A stretch of 64,000 bases of DNA from Pseudoscleropodium purum (Eukaryota > Streptophyta > Bryopsida > Hypnales > Brachytheciaceae): the NCBI GenBank assembly GCA_963969395.1, contig OZ017797.1:37820001-37884000 (forward strand), in the 5' to 3' direction. The position numbers and the translations under genes were made by a program. The first letter of the stretch is position 1, and each line of letters begins with the position of its first letter. The notes beneath the pieces are model-generated. The model did not search any database. It was not told the origin of the DNA and saw nothing but the letters and a program-made list of their open reading frames with translations. Positions 49,316 through 60,141 of the stretch are shown in pieces.

Positions 49316-50189
49316 TGAAACGCCGAGTAGGTCAAGCTGCATGCAACGCCTTCATCGAAACCGACAGGGGTCCTTCGGGGAGCTCAAGGCACCCCTTGTT
49401 TGGACCTCCGAGACGTCCTGGTCAAACGTGAGTTCTTGCGGTGGGCGTTCAGCCAGGTACTTTTGAATTAATTTCGGGAGCCATCGACATGAAACGCCGA
49501 GTAGGTCGAGCTTCCTGCAAGGCCTTCGTCGGAACCGATAGGGGTCCTTCGGGGAGCTCAGGGCACCCCTTGTTTGGACCTCCGAGACGTCCTGGTCAAA
49601 CGTGAGTTCTTGCGGTGGGCGTTCAGCCAAGTACTTTTGAAATTAATTTCGGGAGCCATCGACATGAAACGCCGAGTAGGTCGAGCTTCCTGCAAGGCCT
49701 TCATCGGAACCGATAGGGGTCCTTCGGGGAGCTCAGGGCACCCCTTGTTTGGACCTCCGAGACGTCCTGGTCAAACGTGAGTTCCTGCGGTGTTGGCGTT
49801 TAGCCAAGTACTTTTGAAATTAATTTCGGGAGCCATCGACATGAAACGCCGAGTAGGTCGAGCTTCTTGCAAGGCCTTCGTCGGAACCGACAGGGGTCCT
49901 TCGGGGAGCTCAAGGCACCCCTTGTTTGGACCTCCGAGACGTCCTGGTCAAACGTGAGTTCCTGCGGTGTTGGCGTTTAGCCAGGTACTTTTGAAATTAA
50001 TTTCGGGAGCCATCGACATGAAACGCCGAGTAGGTCGAGCTTCTTGCAAGGCCTTCGTCGGAACCGACAGGGGTCCTTCGGGGAGCTCAGGGACCCCTTG
50101 TTTTGGACCTCCGAGACGTCCTGGTCCTCGTGAGTTCCTGCGATGTTGGCGTTTAGCCAGGTACTTTTGAAATTAATTTCAGGAGCCAT
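49316..50189. repeat. Tandem array of five ~175-bp units between the two transposon genes
   Basis: Units begin at 49316, 49490, 49665, 49842 and 50019 with TGAAACGCCGAGTAGGTC, so the period is 174-177 bp. Each contains GGGGTCCTTCGGGGAGCTCA, GACCTCCGAGACGTCCTGGT and ends near TTTTGAAATTAATTTCGGG. Units are nearly identical, with few substitutions and small indels. The array is markedly GC- and CpG-richer than the surrounding DNA. Frames within it are by-products of the repetition and are not called as genes. Its place between divergent genes suggests a regulatory or transposase-binding region. Confidence 0.93.
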
Positions 50190-50372
50190 AAGTAACTGGC
50201 TTATAATACATATTATGTACATCCTACGTACTCCGTGCCTTAGACCCCAGTTTCTAGTGACCTGGAATTTGAAATGATTATCATTAGAGAACAAGGTGTT
50301 TCTAGTAGTCATTGTGTTCCCATGCTACCTTACCAATTCATAAGTTTAAAAGAAAGAGTAACAATTATCTCT

Positions 50373-50478
50373 CTAGTGACTCATATAGGGGGTACCTTGA
50401 GATTCCTCTTAGACCCCTGTCGGATCCGACATGGCACCTAATGGAATCTCAAGAGACCCCAAGAATATGTCACTTTAG
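50373..50478. mobile_element. Palindromic mini-element 3' of the repeat array
   Basis: A ~106-bp fold-back with arms containing TTGAGATTCC and its complement GGAATCTCAA, centred on CCTGTCGGATCCGACATGG. It belongs to the same loose family as the elements at 43625 and 54065. Confidence 0.7.
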
Positions 50479-53400
50479 GGGGACTTCATGGTTCCTATTT
50501 ATGATGTTTTGTTTTTTGACTTGAAATGGTGAATATTTGAAGGCCATTTTCTATTTCTAAGTCACTTGGGATGGAATTTGTAAAATTGTGCCTTAAATAA
50601 ATAGTTTCATTGAAAATGTCTTGAATATGTAAGGAATGGGACGTTATGAAAGAGAGACTTTTTTTTTGGGTCTCAATACTTTCAATAATCAAAGCTTGAA
50701 TAAGATACAGAAATTCTATTGTTGAATCAATATATGTATGCAATACAATTATTTATGTGATATTCTAGTCATTCATTTTCACATCATAGTTCGAAAGTCT
50801 TCTTTATATTCGTGTAGTCAAAATCTTGAAATTTAATGTTTTAGATTGTTTAAAGAAAGTAAATGAAACTATATAATTCTTACATAGTTTAATTCATATA
50901 TTCATCTCAATTTATTCCAATTCATCTCAACTTATTTACAATTGATACTTTTTGGATTTAGGAAGCGTAATCATTGAAGAGTTTCACCCAGATTAGGAAC
51001 CCCTACTTAATTCTCAAATGATTTTGATGTCCAAAAAAATAGGAAAATATGTTACATGGGCAATGCTTGTCATTTCCACTGGTAGTTGTTTTTACATATG
51101 TTATTTATACCCAACCTTACAAGACAAATGGACTTTAATCAAATCCAAATAGTTTTATCATGTCAAATTCTATTATTCTAATAGTGGTCATTGCCTTTGC
51201 AGATGGACTCCACAAATATGAACAAGGAACAAGCATTTTTTTTTGGTCCACACACTAAAGTTGTGGATCAAGAAATTGAGGATGATCGAGTTCCTCAGAC
51301 TCCTGGGCTTCTTCCTGTTATCGAATCCGATGACTTAGAACAAGATGAAGATGTTGATGTGGTAAGCTTTTATGATATCATGGATGCTTGTGATCGTGCT
51401 GCAGATGAGTATGAGAAAGACAAGGGAAGTCGTATTAGTTTCCCAAAGCCAAGAGATCCTAGAGTGCCAGTATTCTCAGATGAGAACTCTGACATAGAGT
51501 GTAGTGATCCCAGCTCATTGAGTTCTATTGTAGATTCATCCCCATCTGTATGTAGTCCGTGGGGTCCTATACATTGTGATTGCTCAGGACTTCATTAGTT
51601 AAGGTACAACCCAGTGGTCATCATTCACCAATGTTCCAACTATCATGAGGATGTGGACATTGAGTGAAAAATGTAATTAAGAGGATATATAAAACCAGTT
51701 GGTTTTAATTTGTGCATATATGGTATTGCTTCGTTTTTCAGTTATCTACAAACATATTTGATGTATACTATAAAATCCATTGGAAATAAATAATTTCATG
51801 GTATTCATAAATTGCATTCACATATACCTAGCACTTTTATGTACTCTAATTTTGTATAATATTGTTTTTAGAATTCTTTAATGAGTACATTTTTTGAGAT
51901 CTTCATGATGTAAATTCTAATAATACTGATTGTATGTCTCATTATTTTTGTGTGCATTTTCTTTGCAGGGACAAGATTCACCACTCATTTTGTCAGAAAA
52001 TGTGCAACGCCAAGTCACACCCGCAACGGATGACACACAACAGCCAGAGATAGAAGGAGAAGAAGAGGCGGAAGAAATACAGGAAGAGATAGAGATGGAG
52101 GAAGATAAAGAACTTTTTGAAGATGAGCTCCGCCGATTTCACAAGGTGGATTCTGTGGCCACAATAACTTCGCTAAAGTTGAAGCCAGAGAATCTATCGC
52201 GTTTCAAGATTCCACTTTGCAGGCTAGTGCCGATGCCAATGGTGAGGCCTACTCTTTCCTCTGATTTACAGAAACTTGAGCAGGACTTTGCACATGGCTA
52301 CCGAGATGGAGCAGCATCGTTTTATGTGTCAACAACCAATGAGGCCGGCGAGAGTGCAGAATTCACTAGGGAAGAGGTTGCAAGATGGGGCCCTTTTTGG
52401 CAACAAAGGAATGAAGAATTTGTTGCATTTCTGGAAACAAAGCCAGAGTTGCATTTCATGAAGAACATGAAGTTTTTCATATGTGATGGCAATCACCGAC
52501 AAATTGCTTGGATGAGCCATATTCGAAGAAAGTACCCTTTGGACATTAATTGGCACATCTCAATCGACTGCATTGTGCTAGAAACAAAAGGAAGAGTGGA
52601 GATGACAATGCAGGTGATGCATGAAATTAACAAGTAAGTACTTCATCTTTCAATTTGGATTGATTTCAAAATTCATATCTCACATTATTCTAAATTGTTT
52701 AGGATGGAAAGTCCGAAAGTAGCATATGATTGTATAGATTCTAAAGTTGAATTTCATGTTTCAGGTCCACCGAAGATTCACATGTGAAGACAAACTTGGT
52801 ACACACGTTGTACCGTGTGCAAAAATATGGAAGAATGGAGTTGAAGAAGATCTTAGAGATGCTTAGGCCCTCTGAAAGGAAGCAGTGCGTATTTCAAGTG
52901 GGTAGAAAGGCGTGGTACTCGATGCCTATGGATGTTTTCACATCATTCAATTTTAGGGTGAGTTTTATTTTGCCTACTAAATTGTATTTTTAGAAAGGAA
53001 AAAGAAAAGAGTTAACTAGATTTTTAGTTCTATGGCTTACAAATTTCTTATGATGAATTCCATTTGCAGCATGAAATCTCTCAAGCTGTAGACACCGCTG
53101 CTCGGCGTTACATTGATGTGACACCGGCAGAGGAAAGAACTGAGCGCGGAGTTGCAGACGCTATGAGATCTGCAGCAAAAGAAAAAACCTCAAAGTTACG
53201 TGTGAAGATGGGAAAGTTGTTGGCAATTGCAGATCCGGCCCTTGGATCAAAGTTCCTTGAAGAGGTATACTTAAAAATTTAAGTGAATTTTTTATTTTAT
53301 TTTGATGTTTGGTAAAAAAGATATATATTGAACAATCTACTATCATGTTGCAGGTGGAGAAACATTGGGTTTGGAATGAGGTGCCGGAAATGACTTTGGA

Positions 53401-54064
53401 AAAGCTCCAGATGATTGCAACAAGTACCATGTCAGCAGCTCACAAGATGAAAGTGCTGAGGTGGTGGAATTCTTCTAATATTTCAAAGGAGTCATTGAAG
53501 TTTCCACCGTCCCTTGTTTCAGAAGATAGACTCTCGGCTTTTTTGCATAAAGTTGTTTGGTAGGCCGGGGTAAGATCATTCATTATATAAAATGTTTACT
53601 TACAATATTCAATAATTTGGAATGCATATTCTTTATTGTATTTAAATTGATCTCCTTTTTTGATTAATTGAAAGTTGCATTTTTGGGATGAGAAAGTTAA
53701 TTGCCATGTCAAATACAGCTTGAAGATGGTGCACAGCAATATTTTGACGACGTAGTGGCAAAAGACAAGCCTGACATCAACATGGACGTGCCCCTTCAGC
53801 CGGAAACTCTATCGGAGTACATTGAAGGGTGGAGGAAGAAAATATGGGATAATGCATTTGGTCCAGTTTTAAAGGGACCAAGCTACTTTAAGAAGCACGA
53901 ATCATTTTCAAGTCGCGAGGGATCTGACCAAGCTATTCGAAGGGTTCTATTTAGGTGAGTGCTTTCAATTTGAATGAAATGCTAAAAATGAGAAGTTCAT
54001 TAGAATTTGTTGTTTCTTTAAATTAGCTTTTAAAAGTAAAATAAAATTACAATATCTCTTGGAA

Positions 54065-54157
54065 AATCAAAAGTGGGAGTATTGGAAGGGAGCCCCAATA
54101 CCCCTATCGGATCCGACAGGGGTGCTACGATTCCCTGGGCCTACCCTTGTTTTTGGT
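54065..54157. mobile_element. Palindromic mini-element in an intron of the plus-strand transposon gene
   Basis: A ~93-bp imperfect fold-back centred on CCTATCGGATCCGACAGGGG, with arms TCAAAAGTGGGAGTA and, inverted, CCAAAAACAAGGGTA. It lies in the 620-bp intron between exons 6 and 7. Confidence 0.7.
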
Positions 54158-54317
54158 ATTGCGAGGAAAATTAACATTTCTTTTCTATTTTTCCTAAATG
54201 AAATTGTAAATGGGAAAAATGATTTAGATCAATTTTTTCTTGGTTCCTTATTGCAAGATATGTAATTTTTTTTTAAATTTTGGAAATAAATAAATAAAGA
54301 GACAATATTGACAAAGT

Positions 54318-54413
54318 GAACTAGAAGTTGGAGTATTGGGAAGGACCTTCAATACCCTTGTCCGACCCAATAGGGGTATGGACGCTATCTCCTAGTACTC
54401 CAACTTTCGGTTA
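54318..54413. mobile_element. Second palindromic mini-element in the same intron
   Basis: A ~96-bp fold-back with arms GAACTAGAAGTTGGAGTA and, inverted, AACCGAAAGTTGGAGTA, around a diverged core (CTTGTCCGACCCAATAGGGG). It lies about 160 bp after the previous copy, in the same intron. Confidence 0.7.
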
Positions 54414-57220
54414 AATATTGTTCAATGTAATTTTTAGAGTACTTCATGACATGTATTTTTTGAGTTCTAAATACATTTATAAATGTTGAAGTTGATTGAA
54501 GACAAGACAAAATATTTTGTGATTCATGTATGTTTCTCTTAAGGCGTTGACTGAGAATTGTCTTCACATTGTAGGTACTTCAAGCTTGAGCTTGTTCCAA
54601 AGGGTGCTATATTATGAGGCTCTCTACCTCCTTTCCTTTCATCTTGGTTGGATCGGAGTTCAAAAGACTGCATGTTTACACCCACTCAGCTCCGAATGTT
54701 TACTACAGCTAATTTGACTGGTGGCGGGTGGTACTTGGAGTGCCCAGTGGACTACACCCACTTCTCAGAGGTTGCATTTCGTAAATCATTTGATGGCCTA
54801 GGTATGATTGATGTAGAGGTGCCCGAGTTTGCAGACCTTCCCGATGCCCAAAAGAGGAAAGCTATTGCACGAAGAACGATTGCATACGAAAAGAAGAAGA
54901 AAAAGGAGGAAGAAATGAAGGCTAACAAAGAAAAGAGGGAAGCAGAGCGCATAACAAAGTGGGCTGAGAAGGAGAAGGAGGCAGAGAAGGAAAGGAAGGA
55001 TAAAGGGAAAGGGAAGAAGAAACTGGAGGGTGGAAATCAAGTGCGAGGGTCTTCTACAGTGGACCAAGAATCACAGATAGAGTCTGGATCACGTAGCGGT
55101 GTGAAGAGGAAGGCTGTCTTACAGGAGCTCACTGAGGAGATGGTCACACAAGGCACCCAAGTGATTGTCATAGAAGATGACTAGGAGGTGAACACGGAGG
55201 AGTTGATCCTAAACAATTCCATTGTTGATGTGATGAAAAATGAAGGCAAGGGCAATGGATCATGCTATGAAGAAGTGATGGAGTTCTTAATGAAGGTGTG
55301 TTTTTTGTTTTTGAAATTTTGCCATTCCAGAATTTGAACGTATTGCATGCATTCATTATTTTTATAATATGAAATCACTTATAGATCTTCTGTGTGTAGT
55401 TGTCTGATGGTAGGAGTCGCATGTTCAATGGCGAAATGAGCAAGAAGGCTGGAGTGGATCTCATTTTGTTTGACCTTCAAGAAAACCTCCCTGTTCCAGA
55501 AGTGTTTGTTCCAGCAAACCATATGCCGCACTGGAACTTTGACAAGGAGTTTAAGGAGATTGAGCAGGCAATTGTGTTTGCAATAAAGCATTTGCAAGAC
55601 AATGGTTGTTTTGTCATTTTTCATTCTTGGAGTGCAAAGGCAAGGGGCGTGGTAGTAGGTTTGACCCAGATGTATCCATTTTTGAAGTTTAAAGAGTGGT
55701 TGGGAATCAATCGCATGCACTTGACTTCGGGCGTGAATCCAGCAAATACGGTATGAATGTGTTCCAATTGTATCGTTGTTTAATTATTTTGGTATATTGA
55801 TTATATTATTTTTATTGATGATTTTCTGAATTAAATGTATGCAGACAATGAAGTTTGGAATCACGTTGCTAGTGAAGAAGCTTGACAAGAAACGCAAGTC
55901 ACAGTTCAAGTTCAGGTTGACTGAAGCAATGAAGAAGGCCAAAGTAGATCTTGAACGTGACGATACATTGATCAACTACACCACCATTGACAACATGATG
56001 ATGAACGGAAGTGTACCATGGCGTGGTCCTTGTGAGAAAGACGCAAGGCTTTTTCAATTCATAATTGAAGGAACAACTAGCGAAGGAGACATTGTTCTTG
56101 ATAACACTGGAGCAACTAGTAAGATTAATTTCAACTAATATTATTTTCATTTATTATAATCCTAGCTCTACGTTTTATTAATGAATTGCGTGTGTTTATT
56201 GTTAGGTGCATCAATTACAGCATGTCGGGGTACAGGTCGCCATGTTGTGGCTTTGGAGAAAGATGATGCCATTTTCAACGCAATGTTGCTGCCTATGAGG
56301 AAGACAATTGAACAGGAAGAGACAACAGAAGAAGAAGAGGAGGAAGAAGAAGACACTACTCAAGATCCTGATGCAATGGAAGTGGAGGTCTTTAGTTTTG
56401 CTCGGAAGAAAAACACTAGTAAGTAAGTTTCCAGAGGTTTATGTTCAATGTGAATATTTTGTTTCTAGTGTTTATGATTTAAACAAATTTGAATTTGTTT
56501 TTGCAGACCCCATGGAGTGATGTTCTCAAATACAACATTGCGCAAAAGAAGACTAATTTTGAGTCCAGAAAAGTCTTTTGATTTGCCAGTGTATACAAAG
56601 CAATTGGCATCGGCATTTGTAGAGTTTGGTTGCTTAGAACCAAAGAAGCGGCGAGACACTTATGCTTTAAATGTATTAGAGTATTTAGATGTTAGCGCTG
56701 TGGAAGATAGAGAGACTTCTAAGTCTTCTGCAAACAATGATTCTGCAACCGAATCTACTATGACCTAAACTCATAAGTTAGACATATCTTATAAGTTACA
56801 ATTTCTTGTATTGATTTTTTTTATGAGTGGATTTGTGTGTTTTATGGCTACATTTATTGTGCACACTATTACTTCTAAAATGTTTTTTGGAGTAAAATAT
56901 CAATGAACATTCATTACCAACAAATGCAATTATACAATAATTTAGCACCACAGAATTTCAACAATGAATTTCTAAACCTTGATCCCCACCACTTGTATGT
57001 AACAATTCATGTACAATTGTTTTGGGTTTTCCTCTTTAAATTTACAATAGTTTTTTTTATCACAACCCTAAAATATTTTGTCTTTAAAATTATTAAAATG
57101 AACAATCCTAAGATCCACAGTCATAGGGCCTTCACATCAAATTTCAGTAAAAAAAGTTCCCGCTCTCATACTCACAGGCTCACAGGCTCACGCTCACAGG
57201 CTCACACGCTAGCAACCCTG

Positions 57221-57231
57221 ATTGGTAGCAC
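57221..57231. repeat. Right target-site duplication of the MULE
   Basis: An identical ATTGGTAGCAC to 41214-41224, immediately outside the right terminal inverted repeat. Confidence 0.85.
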
Positions 57232-58836
57232 AGTGAATATCCAACAGTGAACAAGCCCTAGTGAATATTTGGTACTTCCTAATCACATCCTCTCTTATTT
57301 CACAAAATCCTAGAAAAATTAATGTACCGAGTTGAAAATCTCTTATGCAAATTACTACTACATTCTCAAATGTGATGGATAGGTGCATACAATTAAAAAA
57401 TTGACAAGTGTGAAAAGGCATTATATAATAATCATAGTACATGATGCTAATAAAATAATTAAACACAATTGAAACAGTCATTGATAATATTTGTATTGAA
57501 TTGAAATTTAATTGAAATGATGATAACTTTATTTTATATAAATATTCTATTGCTCTCTATTTTCTTAGATGATCATATTAAGATTTCAAAACTTGAAAAT
57601 GTTAGAATGTTAAGATTGTGAGGTTTGAATCTTAAACATCTTTAAATTTTAATTAGTTTAGAAAACCAAAGTAAATATGACATCAATTCAAACAAATTCA
57701 TTGTAACGGACTTCAAACCTAACACATTTAACATATAAGATGTGAAGTTAAAATGGCTAGCAACATATCATTAGATGAAAGGACAATCATATGAAAAGTG
57801 GTCAAAACTCAAAACATATGGCTTCATAAAAAGTAAAATCAATAGACACAACAATCATGACTTAATTATTCTATGGCTTAATTTGTTTTTTTATTTATAG
57901 AACATTGTACATCTCAATGGCAAAAGGAATCCAAAGCTACCATAAGTTTGAAAAAAAAAGAAAAAAAAGACCTTATATACTTTATAAAATAAACATGTTG
58001 CAACCAAGATTGTCACTAGTAAGAATTGTTAATTTTATAATATTTTATTTAATAATTCTACAAAATCATTTATAATATGATTTTTATTTTATTATAAAAT
58101 TACTAAAATTTAGGATTTTCTAAGCCTATACTTTGTAGTGGCACAATTCTTTGCTAATTCTATTTTATATCACACTACCTTGCTATTATTTCTTTTCATA
58201 CAATCATATTCACTTGGTTTGCCTCTAGAGAGTAATACAAGAATTCTAAATGTATCTTATTACAAATAATGTTTAGGTTGAATATCTAACCAACAAAATC
58301 ATTTACAATTGATGATGAAAAAAGATCATTTTCATTTACTAATAGCTAATGAATAGAAGGTTTAGCATAAACTTCTTGGATACAATTTTGAATTAGATTC
58401 AAAGTATTGAGGTCATTTTTAAATTGTGCATACAAGTACAATTCAAAACAAAATATACATATAAATACTAATATATGGTTAAAATCATTGTTAGAAATAC
58501 AAAAGCCTATATGAATTAAATAACCTTGATTTTTTAACTTGGTTTTTGTAATCATTTATAGATAAAGTATTTTTGAAATTCAATACATTATATTTAAAGG
58601 TCTTGGTTGAGGCTCAAAGCTTATAAAACCAAAAATAGCCACAGACACCTCATGGAAGACTTTTCTATGTTACTTATGAATAATACATGATTCTTTCTAT
58701 CCTATAATCTAATCCACATTAAATTCCATATTTTAGCTATTTATTGTAAACTTTAAGAACAAAACTTGTTTGAAACAAAATCTCTTTTCTTTTATCACGT
58801 GTATAATTGAAATAAAATGAAATTTGAAGTATTAGC

Positions 58837-58908
58837 TTGAGCACAATAATTGCTCAAGAACGACATAAATAATTATTTGAGTTGTTCTTGAGCAATTATT
58901 GTGCTCAA
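58837..58908. repeat. Perfect 25-bp inverted repeat flanked by direct repeats
   Basis: TTGAGCACAATAATTGCTCA at 58837 and its complement ending at 58908 form 25-bp arms around a 22-bp loop. A second copy of TATTGCTCAAGAA-GACATAAATAAT follows at about 58911-58937. TTTGAAGTATTA flanks the whole unit on both sides (58823-58834 and 58938-58949), suggesting a duplication or insertion event. Confidence 0.75.
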
Positions 58909-59654
58909 AATTATTGCTCAAGAATGACATAAATAATTTTGAAGTATTAAAGAGAAGTCATTATGTTAGATTGAATTTTTTTTAAATTAAACGCTTTGAT
59001 CATAGAATTAATTTTGGAGTTCTATGGAAATTTAATTAAATTTTCAATACAATCTATATACAATTAACATGCTTTCACTTCTTTATAATTTCAAAATTTT
59101 AAACAATTTAGCACCTTATGATATTGTCAATTGAATAATAATTATTATTTTTGTGGACACTTATAATATATGTTGAGAATAAAAACTATTATCTATATCA
59201 ATTTGTAAAGGCCACACAAGGATTAATGCCCTTGTGAGATTTACTATAAAGACTATAAGCTAAAATTACATGTATAATAGACTATAAACTTGGAAGGAAG
59301 GTATAGACACAAGCCTATGTTTGAGATTTATTTGAGAATTTATGTGTCATCCTATAAAGATTGTCACCTAACATCATTGTAATTTTAAACATAAATGATA
59401 AACTTAGTGGTAGGAGACTTTACTTTTTTATTGTGTGTTCTTCTATTTTTAAGAAAGATCAAAGCTCAAAGCCTTATAAATTTATATTCCAAAAACTAAT
59501 GTTTTTTATTTTGTTGTTTACTTTGAAAATTCAAGGGTTATAAGTTGTTGAATATTTTTTCTTTTCACCATTTTGGGAGTTTTCTAAGTAACCTTGTGTG
59601 AAATAGTTTTAACCATATTGATTTTAGGACTATATTCTTTTTTCTTTTAAAATC

Positions 59655-60141
59655 TTGATTAAAAAAATAAGAATGGATCCAATTGAAAAATTAAGAATGG
59701 AGCCGTTTTTTGATCTAGAAATTGGTCAATGGAAAAATATATGTAATTTCAATGATCAAGAAGCTACCAAGAAGGTAGGCAATGTAAAGCACTTAAAGGA
59801 TCATCAACCTTCTTCTAAAAAAGAGCTTGAAACAACTTCCTTTGCATTACTAAAAGCAACCTTTATGGCATTGACATAAAATGGTGGCCATACAAAATAT
59901 AATTATGAATCTACATTAAAACATGTAGAAAAAGCAATATTCATATTCTTCAATAAGAAACATGAAGATTTTATTATTATGCATGACAAAAGCAAATCAT
60001 TCTTCAAAATGTATTTAATGGAGCGATTTATGACACTTCATGCACTTTTAGGGACGAAGTCTATATTTATGTTGAAGCTTTTAGTTCTTCAAGTTTTATA
60101 TAGGTTCCAAGCCCTATTGTTTATTTTTGTACTTTGTGATT
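59655..60141 (+). pseudogene. Possible decayed coding frame, family unknown
   Basis: A frame beginning near 59655 (MDPIEKLRMEPFFDLEIGQW after two codons of basic residues) runs to TAA at 59877-59879. It stays open in the same frame for another ~85 codons to a stop at 60139-60141. The mixed, non-repetitive composition (KHVEKAIFIFFNKKHEDFI) is less AT-biased than random frames nearby. I recognise no domain. It could be chance in AT-rich DNA. Confidence 0.25.

Larger units (their letters stand above)
51203..56768 (+). pseudogene. Transposon-encoded ParB-like / DNA methyltransferase-like fusion protein, disrupted
   Basis: Eleven exons: 51203-51547, 51969-52633, 52765-52957, 53070-53264, 53354-53569, 53719-53954, 54575-55295, 55400-55750, 55845-56118, 56206-56422, 56507-56768. 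They join to 3675 nt (1225 codons) in one frame. Residues 1-190 are acidic. About 215-345 resemble a ParB/sulfiredoxin-type domain with FFICDGNHRQIAWM (Asp287). About 700-800 are Lys/Glu-rich and probably coiled. The C-terminus follows beta-class methyltransferase order: LILFDLQENLP at the motif IV position (~882), CFVIFHSW, MKFGITLLVKK, then IVLDNTGATSASITAC (motif I position, ~1060) and GRHVVALEKDDAIF (motif II). The catalytic PP(Y/F/W) and the motif I glycines are not present, so activity is doubtful. In-frame stops occur at 53561-53563 (TAG), 54615-54617 (TGA) and 55182-55184 (TAG), each inside otherwise coding exons. An acceptor abuts ATG 51203, so an upstream exon is likely. Confidence 0.7.
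41225..57220. mobile_element. ~16-kb Mutator-like DNA transposon (MULE) with two divergent genes
   Basis: The element is bounded by 11-bp direct repeats and by inverted termini: GCTAGCGTGCGAGC starts at 41231 on the left, and GCTAGCGTGTGAGC is read on the minus strand from 57213 on the right. Beyond that core the termini share GAGC-type subterminal motifs but are not identical. The right end carries a run of CTCACAGG units (57170-57206). Inside are a minus-strand MULE-type transposase (41848-46188) and a plus-strand ParB/methyltransferase-like gene (51203-56768). Between them lie an array of 175-bp repeats and several short palindromic inserts. Stops and a frameshift in the two genes suggest an old or silenced copy, although the target-site duplication is still perfect. 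Two-gene MULEs are known (MuDR; VANDAL elements with the anti-silencing VANC protein), but I know of no MULE with this second gene. Confidence 0.85.

Noticed and set aside
49352..50312. Several open frames on both strands across the 175-bp repeats
   Set aside because: They are by-products of a ~175-bp period and repeat the same peptide in changing frames; no start or splice context.
41225..57220. Interpreting the element as an LTR retrotransposon or Helitron
   Set aside because: No long direct terminal repeats, reverse transcriptase, integrase or Rep/helicase was seen; the DDE/SWIM transposase, inverted termini and 11-bp duplication point to a MULE.
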